Source: M3007 sp040397785
GTDB taxonomy: Bacteria; Bacteroidota; Bacteroidia; Chitinophagales; Saprospiraceae
Length of the DNA: 64,000 bases
Assembly (NCBI GenBank): GCA_040397785.1
Contig: JBBAVI010000009.1
Coordinates: 29,486 to 93,485, forward strand
Reading direction: 5' to 3'
Of the stretch, positions 43,349 through 52,619 are shown in pieces. A program made the position numbers and the translations under genes. Numbering within the stretch: position 1 is the stretch's first letter; each line of letters begins with the position of its first letter. The notes under the pieces are model-generated. The model did no database searches. It was not told the origin of the DNA and saw nothing but the letters and a program-made list of their open reading frames with translations.

Positions 43349-44161
43349 ATGACAACCACTTTACCCGCCCTCGATGCTCCGTATTCCCTCAGCGATATCC
43401 AAAAAAATCAATACCGCGAAAACGGCCATATTTTATTGGAAGGCGTACTCAACACCGAAACGGTGGAGCAATACCGCCAGGTAATCGTAGACGCTGCCGA
43501 CCGTTTTAACACCGAAAAACGCAAATTGGAAGACCGCGACACATACGGAAAGGCCTTTTTACAAATCATGAACATGTGGGTGGAAGACGAACAGGTACGC
43601 CGTTTTACCCTCGCACGGCGTTTTGCCAACATCGCAGCCGAATTGATGGGCGTTGAAAAAGTACGCATTTACCATGACCAGGCTTTGTTTAAAGAACCCG
43701 GCGGCGGGCACACTCCTTGGCACCAGGACCAATACTATTGGCCCATAGACACCGTAAAAACCATTACCATGTGGATGCCACTGGTGGATATTGAGGAAAA
43801 TATGGGCATGCTCACGTTTGCCTCCGGTTCCCAAAAAGATGGTTTTGCGGGTAGTTTGGAAATTTCCGACGATTCGGAAGCGGTGCTCAGCAACTTAGTG
43901 GCAGCAAAAGGATACCCCGTTACCCGCGCCCAAACCATGAAAGCAGGCGATGCGACGTTCCACGCTGGCTGGACTTTGCACGCTGCGCCGGGCAACTATT
44001 CGGATAAAATGCGTCAGGTGATGACGGTTATTTACATGGCCGATGGTGCGCAAGTAATTGAATCACAGAACGATAGTCAGGAAAATGACCGGCTGCGTTG
44101 GTTGATGGGCCAAACGCCGGGCAGTGTGATTGATTCAGTCTTGAATCCGGTTATTGTTTAA
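43349..44161 (+). CDS. Phytanoyl-CoA dioxygenase (PhyH) family protein
   Basis: The 270-residue protein starts at the ATG at 43349; a TTG two codons earlier is also possible. The iron ligands of a 2-oxoglutarate-dependent dioxygenase are visible: H125-x-D127 in HTPWHQDQYYW and a distal His211 in LHAAPGNYSDKMR, where the Arg is a candidate 2-oxoglutarate contact. PhyH proteins hydroxylate a range of substrates, so the true one is unknown. It leads a group with a nitrilase and an alcohol dehydrogenase, divergent from an AraC regulator. Confidence 0.88.
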   Translation: MTTTLPALDAPYSLSDIQKNQYRENGHILLEGVLNTETVEQYRQVIVDAADRFNTEKRKLEDRDTYGKAFLQIMNMWVEDEQVRRFTLARRFANIAAELMGVEKVRIYHDQALFKEPGGGHTPWHQDQYYWPIDTVKTITMWMPLVDIEENMGMLTFASGSQKDGFAGSLEISDDSEAVLSNLVAAKGYPVTRAQTMKAGDATFHAGWTLHAAPGNYSDKMRQVMTVIYMADGAQVIESQNDSQENDRLRWLMGQTPGSVIDSVLNPVIV

Positions 44162-44210
44162 AAGTGCATGCAAAACCGGAAATCGTTTTATTCAAATATA
44201 GCGCCTAAAA

Positions 44211-44966
44211 ATGGTCATAGCCATCGCCCAAATATATTGCCAGGACGGCGATCGTGTTGGTAATTTCCAACGTATCGAACAAGCCATACAATCGGCTAAA
44301 ATGCAGGGCGCAGCGCTGGTACTGTTCCCCGAATCGGTGCTGTATGGCTGGTTGAACCCAAAAGCCCATGAAAAAGCCGATCCAATACCCGGCCCCGACA
44401 GCGAATTGTTGTGCCAAATGGCAAAAACTTACCAAATTCACCTCTGTATTGGCCTGGATGAAAAAGACGGCGATCAACTGTTTGGCAGCGCAATCCTCAT
44501 CGACGATCAGGGGGTGTTGCTGGCCAAGCACCGGAAAATCAATGTGTTGCCCGAGCTGATGAAGCCGCCTTATACCGCCGGAAATGCCGTAACCTGCGTT
44601 CAAACCCGTTTTGGAAATATCGGCTTGCTCGTTTGCGCGGATTCTTTTCAGGAGGAAAATCTACTTGCCCTGCAGCAATTGAAACCCGATTTGTTGCTCA
44701 TCCCTTATGGTTGGGCAGCGCCGGAAGCTGCCTGGCCTGATCACGGATTAGCGTTACAAAAAGTGGTGCAACATGCAGCGCAAACAGTAGGTTGTCTGGT
44801 CGCGGGGGCTGATTTGGTGGGTACGCTCACCAATGGTCCCTGGAAAGGCCAAGTATGTGGCGGACAAAGTGTTGCTTGCGATAAAAAAGGCGCAATTATT
44901 GCCCTGGGAAAGGATCGGGAACCTGATTTGCTGGTTTTTACGATGCCTGTAGAACCTGAATTTTAA
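44211..44966 (+). CDS. Carbon-nitrogen hydrolase (nitrilase superfamily)
   Basis: The 251-residue protein carries the catalytic triad Glu41 (LFPESVLYGW), Lys107 (KHRKINVLPE) and Cys140 (LLVCADSFQEE). It should hydrolyse an amide, nitrile or carbamoyl bond in a small molecule in the cytoplasm; the substrate cannot be read from the sequence. It starts 49 bases after the PhyH gene and 18 bases before the dehydrogenase gene, so cotranscription is likely. Confidence 0.9.
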   Translation: MVIAIAQIYCQDGDRVGNFQRIEQAIQSAKMQGAALVLFPESVLYGWLNPKAHEKADPIPGPDSELLCQMAKTYQIHLCIGLDEKDGDQLFGSAILIDDQGVLLAKHRKINVLPELMKPPYTAGNAVTCVQTRFGNIGLLVCADSFQEENLLALQQLKPDLLLIPYGWAAPEAAWPDHGLALQKVVQHAAQTVGCLVAGADLVGTLTNGPWKGQVCGGQSVACDKKGAIIALGKDREPDLLVFTMPVEPEF

Positions 44967-44984
44967 ACTGCTCATTTACCCAGC

Positions 44985-46091
44985 ATGATCCAAAGTTTAG
45001 CCGCCATTACCGACGGGAAAGGCCATTTTTCGATCCAAACCATCCAGGTTGGAGCCCCACAAGGCGATGAAGTACTGATTGCGATCAAAGCGGCAGGCGT
45101 GTGCCATACCGATTGGGATTCCCAAAATTGGGGTAAACCCCTCGTAATGGGCCATGAAGGTGCCGGAATCGTATCTGCTATCGGGCCAGACGTAAAAAAC
45201 GTTCAAATAGGTGACGCGGTGCTGCTCAATTGGGCCATTCCCTGTTACCAATGTTTTCAGTGTCAGGAAGGTAACCAGCATCTTTGCGAAGACAACAACG
45301 CCATCCCGCCCGATGGACAAGTGAGCCGCGGCCATGCTACTTTTACCTCTACTTTATACAAAAATGCGCCCATTGAACGCGCATTTCGCATCGGAACCAT
45401 GTCCGAATTCACCTTGGTGCGGGAGGCGGCCTGTGTAAAAATGACCGTAGATATGCCGTTTGCCTCCGCAGCGATTGTGGGTTGTGGTGTTATGACCGGT
45501 TATGGTTCGGTGGTGCACGCGGCCAAGGTAAAACCCGGTAGTTCGGTGGTCGTTTTGGGCGTTGGTGGGGTTGGGTTAAACGTCATTCAGGGTGCGCGCA
45601 TAGCTGGTGCCGCCCAAATTATTGCGGTAGATATTCAACCCGCACGGCTGGAAATGTCGAAATTTTATGGTGCCACCCACACCATTTTAGCCGAAAAAAC
45701 AGATGTTGGGTTGTTGGAAGCCGCCAAAATTGTACATGGCATGACTAATCAACGCGGCGCTGATTATGCTTTTGAATGCACCGCAATTCCCGCTTTAGGC
45801 GCGGCCCCGCTCGCGATGGTGCGCAACGCGGGAGTAGCTGTGCAAGTGAGCGGCATCGAACAGGAAGTACCGATGGATATGCGCCTTTTTGAATGGGATA
45901 AACTGTATATCAATCCGTTATACGGAAAATGCAGGCCTCAAATTGACTTCCCTGTTTTACAAAATTTGTATAAAAACGGTGATTTGCTGCTCGATGCACT
46001 GGTCACGCGCACGTACCCGCTCGAGGATTTAGCCCAGGCATTTGCCGATATGCATGCCGGAAAAAATGCAAAAGGCGTATTGGTATTTTAA
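44985..46091 (+). CDS. Zinc-dependent alcohol dehydrogenase
   Basis: The 368-residue protein is of the medium-chain dehydrogenase family: catalytic zinc ligands Cys40 (GVCHTDWD) and His57-Glu58 (VMGHEGAG), structural zinc Cys87, Cys90, Cys93 and Cys101, and NAD-binding GVGGVGLN. The group resembles class III/S-type alcohol dehydrogenases. It probably oxidises an alcohol produced by the upstream dioxygenase, or reduces an aldehyde. Its end lies 13 bases before the GH13 start. Confidence 0.9.
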   Translation: MIQSLAAITDGKGHFSIQTIQVGAPQGDEVLIAIKAAGVCHTDWDSQNWGKPLVMGHEGAGIVSAIGPDVKNVQIGDAVLLNWAIPCYQCFQCQEGNQHLCEDNNAIPPDGQVSRGHATFTSTLYKNAPIERAFRIGTMSEFTLVREAACVKMTVDMPFASAAIVGCGVMTGYGSVVHAAKVKPGSSVVVLGVGGVGLNVIQGARIAGAAQIIAVDIQPARLEMSKFYGATHTILAEKTDVGLLEAAKIVHGMTNQRGADYAFECTAIPALGAAPLAMVRNAGVAVQVSGIEQEVPMDMRLFEWDKLYINPLYGKCRPQIDFPVLQNLYKNGDLLLDALVTRTYPLEDLAQAFADMHAGKNAKGVLVF

Positions 46092-46104
46092 ATTCAAACA
46101 CACT

Positions 46105-47976
46105 ATGTCAAAAAGCAACCTTATTGCCCGTTTTTTCCTGATTGGTCTGTTCCTTTGTCAGGCAAACCTTTATGCACAAATCACCTTGGACCATGTTGAG
46201 CCTGGCAATTGGTGGGTTGGGATGCACAATCCGGCCTTGCAAATTTTGGTGCACGCTGCCGGAATTGGCGCAACAACCCCGCAAGTTCAATATCCAGGCG
46301 TGAAAATCGTCAAAGTGCATCGCGCTGACAGCAAAAACTACCTGTTTATCGATCTTTTAATCGATAAAAACACCAAACCAGGCACATTTAGCCTCGAATT
46401 TAAAAAAGATGGGAAAACCCTTGCCAGCTATCCATATACATTAGCAGCCCGTGAAATGCCCGCCGATCAAATCCGCGGATTTGACGCTTCTGACGTGGTG
46501 TACATGATCACGCCCGACCGGTTTGCAAATGGCAATCCTGAAAACGACGTGGTAACCGGCATGCGGGAAACCAAAATTGATCGCAGTGCACCGGGCGGTC
46601 GACATGGCGGCGACATTCAGGGTATGATCGATCACTTAGATTATATTTCCGACATGGGTTTTACGGCGATTTGGCCAAATCCACTGCTCGAAAATGACAT
46701 GGAGGCTTATTCATACCACGGCTATTCCATTACCAATCATTATAAAGTAGATCCGCGTTTTGGCACTTTGGATGATTATAAAGCACTAGCAACCAAGGCG
46801 CGCGCCAAAGGATTGAAACTCATATTTGACGGCGTGATCAATCATATAGGATTGAATTACTGGTGGATGCAGGATTTGCCCTTTAAAAACTGGGTTAATA
46901 GTCTGGATACGTTTGGCTATACCAACCATAGGCGCACCGTCAATGAAGATCCGTACGCTTCCCAAGCCGATAAAAACAGCATGACCAATGGCTGGTTTGC
47001 GCCTACCATGCCCGATTTGAATGCACAAAATCCGTTTTTGGCCACCTATTTAATCCAAAACTCCATTTGGTGGATTGAAACCCTGCATTTAGGCGGTATT
47101 CGCCAGGATACGTATTGTTATTCGGATAAAATTTTTTTGCAAAACTGGAGCTGCAGCATCATGCAGGAATATCCCAATTTCAGCATCGTCGGAGAAGAAT
47201 GGACGCTCAATCCCTTGATCGCATCCTATTGGCAACAAGGCAAGAAGAACAGCGACGGTTATACGGGCTGTTTGAAAAGCACGATGGATTTTCCGTTGCA
47301 ATCGTCTTTAGTAAAAGCGTTGAAAGAGCCGGAAGATCCCAATTTTTCAAAAGGCATGTACAATTTGTACGAGGCGCTGGCCAATGATATTGTGTATGCC
47401 AACCCGAATGCCTTGTTGGTGTTTGGTGACAACCACGATATGGACCGCATTTTTACCCAACTTGATCAGGATTACGGCCTGGCGCGTATGGCCCTCACGT
47501 ATTTCTTGACCATTCGCGGTATCCCTCAGGTGTATTATGGCGCCGAAATTTACATGGACAACACGGGATATCCGGGCAACCACGGAGTCATCCGCTCCGA
47601 TTTTCCAGGCGGCTGGAAGGGCGATGCGGTGGATGCCTTTACCGGGAAAGGATTGTTAAAAGTACAAGAACAATATCAGGATTATCTTAAAAAACTGCTG
47701 AATTGGCGCAAAAACAACCCGGTGATTTCCAATGGTGCTACCCTGCATTTTGCCCCGGTAAAAGGCGTGTATGTTTATTTCCGGTACAACGCGACCAAAA
47801 CGGTGATGGTTATCATGAATAAAAATGCCGATCCCGTAAATGTGGAAACCAAAGATTTTGCTGAAATTTTGCAAGGAAAAACCACGGCCACCGAAATCGC
47901 CACCCGCATTTCGGTGCGTTTGAAGGATCCTATTCCAATTTTTCCTAAATCGGCAATGGTTTTTGAAATTGATTAA
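46105..47976 (+). CDS. GH13 alpha-amylase family enzyme (cyclomaltodextrinase/neopullulanase type)
   Basis: The 623-residue protein starts at the ATG at 46105, which opens a signal peptide (LIARFFLIGLFLCQANLYAQ). An N-terminal immunoglobulin-like domain (WWVGMHNPALQILVHAAGI) is followed by the (beta/alpha)8 barrel with regions I DGVINH (from Asp242), II GIRQDTY (nucleophile Asp335), III VGEEW (acid Glu364 or Glu365) and IV DNHD (Asp445), then a C-terminal beta domain. The layout matches periplasmic neopullulanase/cyclomaltodextrinase enzymes that cut starch-type oligosaccharides. It leads a group with a double esterase and a GH92 mannosidase. Confidence 0.93.
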   Translation: MSKSNLIARFFLIGLFLCQANLYAQITLDHVEPGNWWVGMHNPALQILVHAAGIGATTPQVQYPGVKIVKVHRADSKNYLFIDLLIDKNTKPGTFSLEFKKDGKTLASYPYTLAAREMPADQIRGFDASDVVYMITPDRFANGNPENDVVTGMRETKIDRSAPGGRHGGDIQGMIDHLDYISDMGFTAIWPNPLLENDMEAYSYHGYSITNHYKVDPRFGTLDDYKALATKARAKGLKLIFDGVINHIGLNYWWMQDLPFKNWVNSLDTFGYTNHRRTVNEDPYASQADKNSMTNGWFAPTMPDLNAQNPFLATYLIQNSIWWIETLHLGGIRQDTYCYSDKIFLQNWSCSIMQEYPNFSIVGEEWTLNPLIASYWQQGKKNSDGYTGCLKSTMDFPLQSSLVKALKEPEDPNFSKGMYNLYEALANDIVYANPNALLVFGDNHDMDRIFTQLDQDYGLARMALTYFLTIRGIPQVYYGAEIYMDNTGYPGNHGVIRSDFPGGWKGDAVDAFTGKGLLKVQEQYQDYLKKLLNWRKNNPVISNGATLHFAPVKGVYVYFRYNATKTVMVIMNKNADPVNVETKDFAEILQGKTTATEIATRISVRLKDPIPIFPKSAMVFEID

Positions 47977-48009
47977 ATTAACTTGGCGGGGTATTTACAA
48001 TCCAAGCAC

Positions 48010-49776
48010 ATGAAATTCGAACATTTAGCCCTTTGCTTCCTTCTTTTTAGCACTACTGCGCGTGCGCAAGACCTTCCGCAAGTTTCTGCAGGCAGCATCC
48101 ATCGCCTCGAAAACTTCGCTTCCAAATACGTCGATGCCCGCAATATTGATGTGTGGATGCCCGCCGATTATACCCCCGGCAAAAAATACAATGTGGTGTA
48201 TATGCATGACGGGCAGATGTTGTTTGACGCTTCGAAAACCTGGAATCAGCAGGAATGGGAGGTAGATGAAACGTTTACCCGATTAATAAAGGAGAAAAAA
48301 ATAGAGCGCTGCATCGTGGTTGGAATCTGGAACAATGGCCAATATCGCCATGCCGAATATTTTCCCCAGGCGTTTTTAAATACGCTCACCCCCGCCTTTC
48401 GAGATGCATTTGTGGCAAAAGAACTGCAAAATAAGCCCCAATCGGATGCCTATTTAAAGTTTATCGTAGAAGAACTAAAGCCGTATATCGATCGGAATTT
48501 TGCGACCTATCCCGATAAAGATGCGACGTTTATCATGGGGTCGAGTATGGGCGGATTGATTTCCATGTACGCTATTTCGGAATATCCGGCAGTTTTTGGA
48601 GGGGCGGCCTGCCTCTCCGTTGCCTGGGTGGCGAAGGCGCAGAAAAACTTCGAACTGCCCTTGGCCGCTTTCAATTATTTGCAAAAAAAGACGCCTTCGC
48701 CATTTGGGCACAAAATATACATGGACCACGGTACTACGGAAATGGATACGATGTATGGCGTTTACCAGGATTTTGTAGATATTTTGATGCAAAACAAGGG
48801 TTTTGGCCCTGGAAACTTCAAAAGTGCGGCATATCCCGGCACTGGACACAATGAAAAAGACTGGGCCGCGCGTTTGTCCGTTCCTGTTCAATATTTGTTG
48901 GGAAAGCCGCCGTTGCAACAAGTAGCCTTCGGGAAACTGGATCATTATGCCGATTTTCAGTCTAAATACGTGACCGAGCGGAATGTAGATGTGTGGTTGC
49001 CCGAAAATTACGACCCAAAGATAAAATACCCGGTGTTGTACATGCACGACGGACAAATGCTCTTCGACCCCAACACGACCTGGAACAAAACCAGTTGGAA
49101 TGTAGATGATGTATTAACCGAAATAACGCAAACTCAAAAAGTAAAAAACGCAATCGTGGTGGGCATTTGGAACGGCGGAAAAACCCGCCACGCCGATTAT
49201 TTCCCGCAAAAACCCTTTGAAAGCTTGTCTGCTGAGAAAAAAGAAATGATGTACGCGGCGGCCCGGGCAGGCGGCGCGTCCGTTTTTAACCATTACGAAA
49301 TTCATTCGGACGATTACCTGAAATTTATCGTCACCGAACTGAAGCCTTTTATCGATAAAACCTACCCTACCCTGCCCGACCGCAAAAACACCTTTGTCGC
49401 CGGTAGCAGCATGGGTGGCTTGATTTCGCTGTATGCGATCTGCGAATATCCAGAAGTTTTTGGCGGGGCGGCCTGCCTGAGTACCCATTGGCCGGGCATT
49501 TTCACCCTCGAAAACAACCCGTTTCCGGCTGCTTATCAGGATTATTTGCGCCTTTATTTGCCCAATCCGAAAACCCACAGTATTTATTTTGATTGCGGCG
49601 ACCAAACGCTGGATGCCATGTACCCAACGATTCAGAAACAAGTGGACGCCCTGATGCGGATAAAAGGTTTTACGGCCAAAAACTGGATGACGAAATATTT
49701 TCCCGGAGAAGATCACAGCGAACGGGCCTGGAACAAGCGGTTTGATGTTCCGATGGTATTTTTGCTAAAAAAGTAA
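48010..49776 (+). CDS. Exported protein with two tandem esterase domains
   Basis: The 588-residue protein has a signal peptide (FEHLALCFLLFSTTARAQ) and two related alpha/beta-hydrolase esterase domains (PF00756-like): residues about 25-300 and 310-588. Each has FASKYVDARNIDVWMP- or FQSKYVTERNVDVWLP-type starts, VVYMHDGQMLFD or VLYMHDGQMLFD, and a nucleophile in MGSSMGGL (Ser179) or AGSSMGGL (Ser467). Each copy carries a late His (GHNEKDW and DHSERAW), so both could be active. Members include feruloyl and acetylxylan-type esterases. The place between GH13 and GH92 suggests de-esterification of a surface polysaccharide. Confidence 0.88.
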   Translation: MKFEHLALCFLLFSTTARAQDLPQVSAGSIHRLENFASKYVDARNIDVWMPADYTPGKKYNVVYMHDGQMLFDASKTWNQQEWEVDETFTRLIKEKKIERCIVVGIWNNGQYRHAEYFPQAFLNTLTPAFRDAFVAKELQNKPQSDAYLKFIVEELKPYIDRNFATYPDKDATFIMGSSMGGLISMYAISEYPAVFGGAACLSVAWVAKAQKNFELPLAAFNYLQKKTPSPFGHKIYMDHGTTEMDTMYGVYQDFVDILMQNKGFGPGNFKSAAYPGTGHNEKDWAARLSVPVQYLLGKPPLQQVAFGKLDHYADFQSKYVTERNVDVWLPENYDPKIKYPVLYMHDGQMLFDPNTTWNKTSWNVDDVLTEITQTQKVKNAIVVGIWNGGKTRHADYFPQKPFESLSAEKKEMMYAAARAGGASVFNHYEIHSDDYLKFIVTELKPFIDKTYPTLPDRKNTFVAGSSMGGLISLYAICEYPEVFGGAACLSTHWPGIFTLENNPFPAAYQDYLRLYLPNPKTHSIYFDCGDQTLDAMYPTIQKQVDALMRIKGFTAKNWMTKYFPGEDHSERAWNKRFDVPMVFLLKK

Positions 49777-49779
49777 AAT

Positions 49780-51915
49780 ATGCGCTACTACAGCCTAGTT
49801 TTGATTGCTTTTATGTGTTTTTTCAAGGAAAATTCTTTTGAAAACACCCACAATCCGCCACCAGATTACACGCAATTTGTCAACCCTTTTATTGGTACCG
49901 ATGGCACCGGGCACACCTTTCCCGGTCCTTGCATGCCCTTTGGTATGGTGCAACCCGGGCCAGACAACCGCGACGAAGGCTGGGATTATACCAGCGGGTA
50001 CCAATATCAGGACAGCATGATCATGGGTTTTTCGCAAACACGCGCCAATGGTACCGGCATCAGCGAGTTTGGCGATGTATTGTTGCAGCCATTTACCATC
50101 AACAAAAAAGACCATTTTGAAGAATCGTATATAAAATCCAGCGAAACTGCTGCTCCGGGATACTATCGGGTTAGTCTGAAAAACAAGGTAAAAGTAGAAC
50201 TTACCGCTACAGAAAGGGTTGCTTTTCACCAATATACGTATCCCAACCGAAATGCAAATTTATTGGTGGATTTACAACATGGCCTGCGTTTTCTCACCGA
50301 CTCCCTGGTGCTGGAAAGTGCGGTGCAAATTGAAAACGCCAGCACGATTTCCGGATATTGTCACACCAAAAACTGGGTAGACAAAAAGTATTATTTTGTT
50401 CTAAATTTCAACCAGCCGTTTGCTTCACACATTCAATTGGCCCGAAAACCCAAGGAAAACGCGCCGCGTTACATCTTCAAATTTGATTTGCCCGATAAAA
50501 TATTGAACATCAAAGTCGCTTTATCCAGCGTAAATGTTGATGGCGCGAAAAAAAACATGGAAGTCGAATTGCCGGGTTGGGATTTCAAGGCCACGGTTGC
50601 CCATGCTAAGCAGGTTTGGAACACGTATTTAAGTCGCATAGAAATAGAAGCTGATACTAAGCAAAAGACCATCTTTTACAGTTGTTTATACCGGCTTTTC
50701 ATCCAGCCCTCCAACATCGCCGATGTGGATGGACAGTATCGCGGTGCCGACGATAAAATACATCTGGCGGTAAATGGGGAATACTATTCGACCCTTTCCT
50801 TGTGGGATACGCACCGCGCTGCCCATCCATTGTACACCCTGATTGCGCCCGAACGCGTGGATGGTTTTGTGCGCAGCATGCTCGCACACGCGCAAGCGGC
50901 CGGTTTTTTACCCATTTGGACTGCCTGGGGGCAGGATAACTACTGCATGATTGGCAACCACGCCATCCCGGTGATGGCCGATGCTTATCGAAAAGGATTT
51001 AGGGGGTTCGATGCCAACCGCGCTTTGCAGGAAATGGTTAAATCCAGCACCGAAAACCACTTCAACAGCAACTGGACTTTGCTCAACCAATATGGCTATT
51101 ACCCCTTTGATAGCCTGGATAATGAAGCCGTGTCGCGCACCCTCGAACATGGGGTGGATGACGCCGCGATCGCCCAAATGGCCGAAAGCATGGGTAAAAA
51201 AGAAATAGCAGATCAGTTTCGAAAACGCGCGGCCTATTACCAAAACTTATACGATCCTGCTACCCGCCAAATGCGCGGAAAAGACAGCAAGGGGCATTGG
51301 CGCAGCCCTTTTAATCCGCTGATGGCCACTTCTCCTATGAACAATCCGGGCGACTATACCGAAGCCAATGCCTGGCAATATTTCTGGACGCCCGCCCTGC
51401 ACGATGTACCAGGTATGTTGCAATTATTAGGGGGTAAAAAGGGGGTTGCCGATCAATTAGATAGTTTTTTTACCATCAAAGCCCTCAACCCGAACAAACA
51501 CCTTGGGCAGGAAGCCATGATTGGTCAATATGCGCACGGCAATGAACCCAGCCATCATATCGCTTATTTATATGCCTTTACGGATCATCCTGAAAAAGGC
51601 CGCGCCTTGTTGCACCGCATTTGTCAGGAATTTTACGACGATACCCCACAAGGCATGATTGGCAACGACGATTGTGGACAAATGAGTGCATGGTATATTT
51701 TCACCACCCTTGGTTTTTATCCGGTGAATCCTTTCGATGGCGCTTTTGTGCTGGGGGCAACGCAGGTGAAAAACGCGGTGGTGCATGTGAGTAAAGGCAA
51801 AACCTTGCGAATTGAACAAAAAGGCGGACAACCGGCTTTGAATGGCAAATTAATACCGCAACCAAGCGTCCGTTACGAGGAACTCACTGTGGGGAACGCA
51901 GTTTTGACTTTTTAG
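49780..51915 (+). CDS. GH92 family alpha-mannosidase
   Basis: The 711-residue protein has an N-terminal signal (YSLVLIAFMCFFKEN) and GH92 landmarks: VNPFIGTDGTGHTFPGPCMPFGMVQPGPD near the start, FSQTRANGTG, LWDTHRAAHPLYTLI, and the catalytic-region GNDDCGQMSAWYIFTTLGFYPVNP near the end. GH92 enzymes are calcium-dependent exo-alpha-mannosidases acting on host or fungal mannans and N-glycans. It begins three bases after the esterase gene. No SusC/SusD pair is in the window. Confidence 0.95.
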   Translation: MRYYSLVLIAFMCFFKENSFENTHNPPPDYTQFVNPFIGTDGTGHTFPGPCMPFGMVQPGPDNRDEGWDYTSGYQYQDSMIMGFSQTRANGTGISEFGDVLLQPFTINKKDHFEESYIKSSETAAPGYYRVSLKNKVKVELTATERVAFHQYTYPNRNANLLVDLQHGLRFLTDSLVLESAVQIENASTISGYCHTKNWVDKKYYFVLNFNQPFASHIQLARKPKENAPRYIFKFDLPDKILNIKVALSSVNVDGAKKNMEVELPGWDFKATVAHAKQVWNTYLSRIEIEADTKQKTIFYSCLYRLFIQPSNIADVDGQYRGADDKIHLAVNGEYYSTLSLWDTHRAAHPLYTLIAPERVDGFVRSMLAHAQAAGFLPIWTAWGQDNYCMIGNHAIPVMADAYRKGFRGFDANRALQEMVKSSTENHFNSNWTLLNQYGYYPFDSLDNEAVSRTLEHGVDDAAIAQMAESMGKKEIADQFRKRAAYYQNLYDPATRQMRGKDSKGHWRSPFNPLMATSPMNNPGDYTEANAWQYFWTPALHDVPGMLQLLGGKKGVADQLDSFFTIKALNPNKHLGQEAMIGQYAHGNEPSHHIAYLYAFTDHPEKGRALLHRICQEFYDDTPQGMIGNDDCGQMSAWYIFTTLGFYPVNPFDGAFVLGATQVKNAVVHVSKGKTLRIEQKGGQPALNGKLIPQPSVRYEELTVGNAVLTF

Positions 51916-52540
51916 CAAAAATTGCGTCTGTACAACACAGCACCTAACATCTTGTAACCCCAGACTTCAGTCTGGGGANNNNNNNNNNNNNNNNNNNNNN
52001 NNNNNNNNNNNNNNNNNNNNNNNNNNNNNNNNNNNNNNNNNNNNNNNNNNNNNNNNNNNNNNNNNNNNNNNNNNNNNNAGCGAGCCCCCCATCACATCTT
52101 GTAACCCCTGACTTCAGTCAGGGGGAAGCGAGCCCCCCATCACATCTTGTAACCCCTGACTTCAGTCTGGGGAAGCGAGCCCCCCATCACATCTTGTAAC
52201 CCCTGACTTCAGTCAGGGGGAAGCGAGCATCCCCCCACCACATCTACGCTCACTTCAGTCAGGGAGGAACGCCTGCCCCCCCAACCTGTCTACCATCCCG
52301 GACCACCGGGAGAGGAGTACACCATGCTTCCCATCAAATGCGTGGGACGGACTGACTTATCTTGCCAAGATGTTAGGTGATGGGGTGGGCGCCATGTCCC
52401 CTGACTGAAGTCAGGGGTTACAGGATGTTAGGTGATGTGATGGCGTGGCGTGATCCTACTCCTTACAGATGCTCCTGTGTTACAAGATGTTATGTGATGG
52501 GAGCGCCATGTCCCCTGACTACCGGTTTTTGTGTTGCATC
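51916..52540. repeat. Tandem and inverted 47-48-base hairpin repeats
   Basis: Units beginning AGCGAGC start at about 52079, 52127, 52174 and 52222, 47-48 bases apart, each containing the palindrome CCTGACTTCAGTCAGG and CATCACATCTTGTAAC. Partial copies precede the gap. Inverted copies lie at about 52361-52435 and 52478-52520. A separate hairpin TCCCGG-ACCA-CCGGGA is at 52305-52320. The 100-base gap sits inside this cluster. No gene is seen; the only ATG-initiated frame overlapping it is an extension of the TetR gene. Confidence 0.88.
51979..52078. other. Assembly gap of 100 Ns
   Basis: A run of exactly 100 N is likely a scaffold placeholder, so the true length is unknown. It falls within a tandem repeat array, which would explain why the assembly broke. 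Confidence 0.98.
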
Positions 52541-52582
52541 CGAATTGCCTTTTGTGATCTTTTATCGCAATCAAACAATTAT

Positions 52583-52595
52583 TGAACAATGTTCA
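52583..52595. promoter_or_regulatory. Operator upstream of the TetR gene
   Basis: TGAAC-AAT-GTTCA is a palindrome 25 bases before the TetR start. A second site with the same arms (TGAAC-GCT-GTTCA, 53256-53268) lies before the SDR gene, so both genes are probably controlled by this repressor. Confidence 0.65.
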
Positions 52596-52619
52596 TTATC
52601 TTTACCCCATCATACTTCT

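Noticed and set aside
52079..52230. CRISPR-like array of 47-48-base units
   Set aside because: The whole unit is repeated, inverted copies exist, and nothing resembles variable spacers.
52377..52619. N-terminal extension of the TetR protein
   Set aside because: It translates the repeat cluster; the conserved helix-turn-helix starts after the ATG at 52620.
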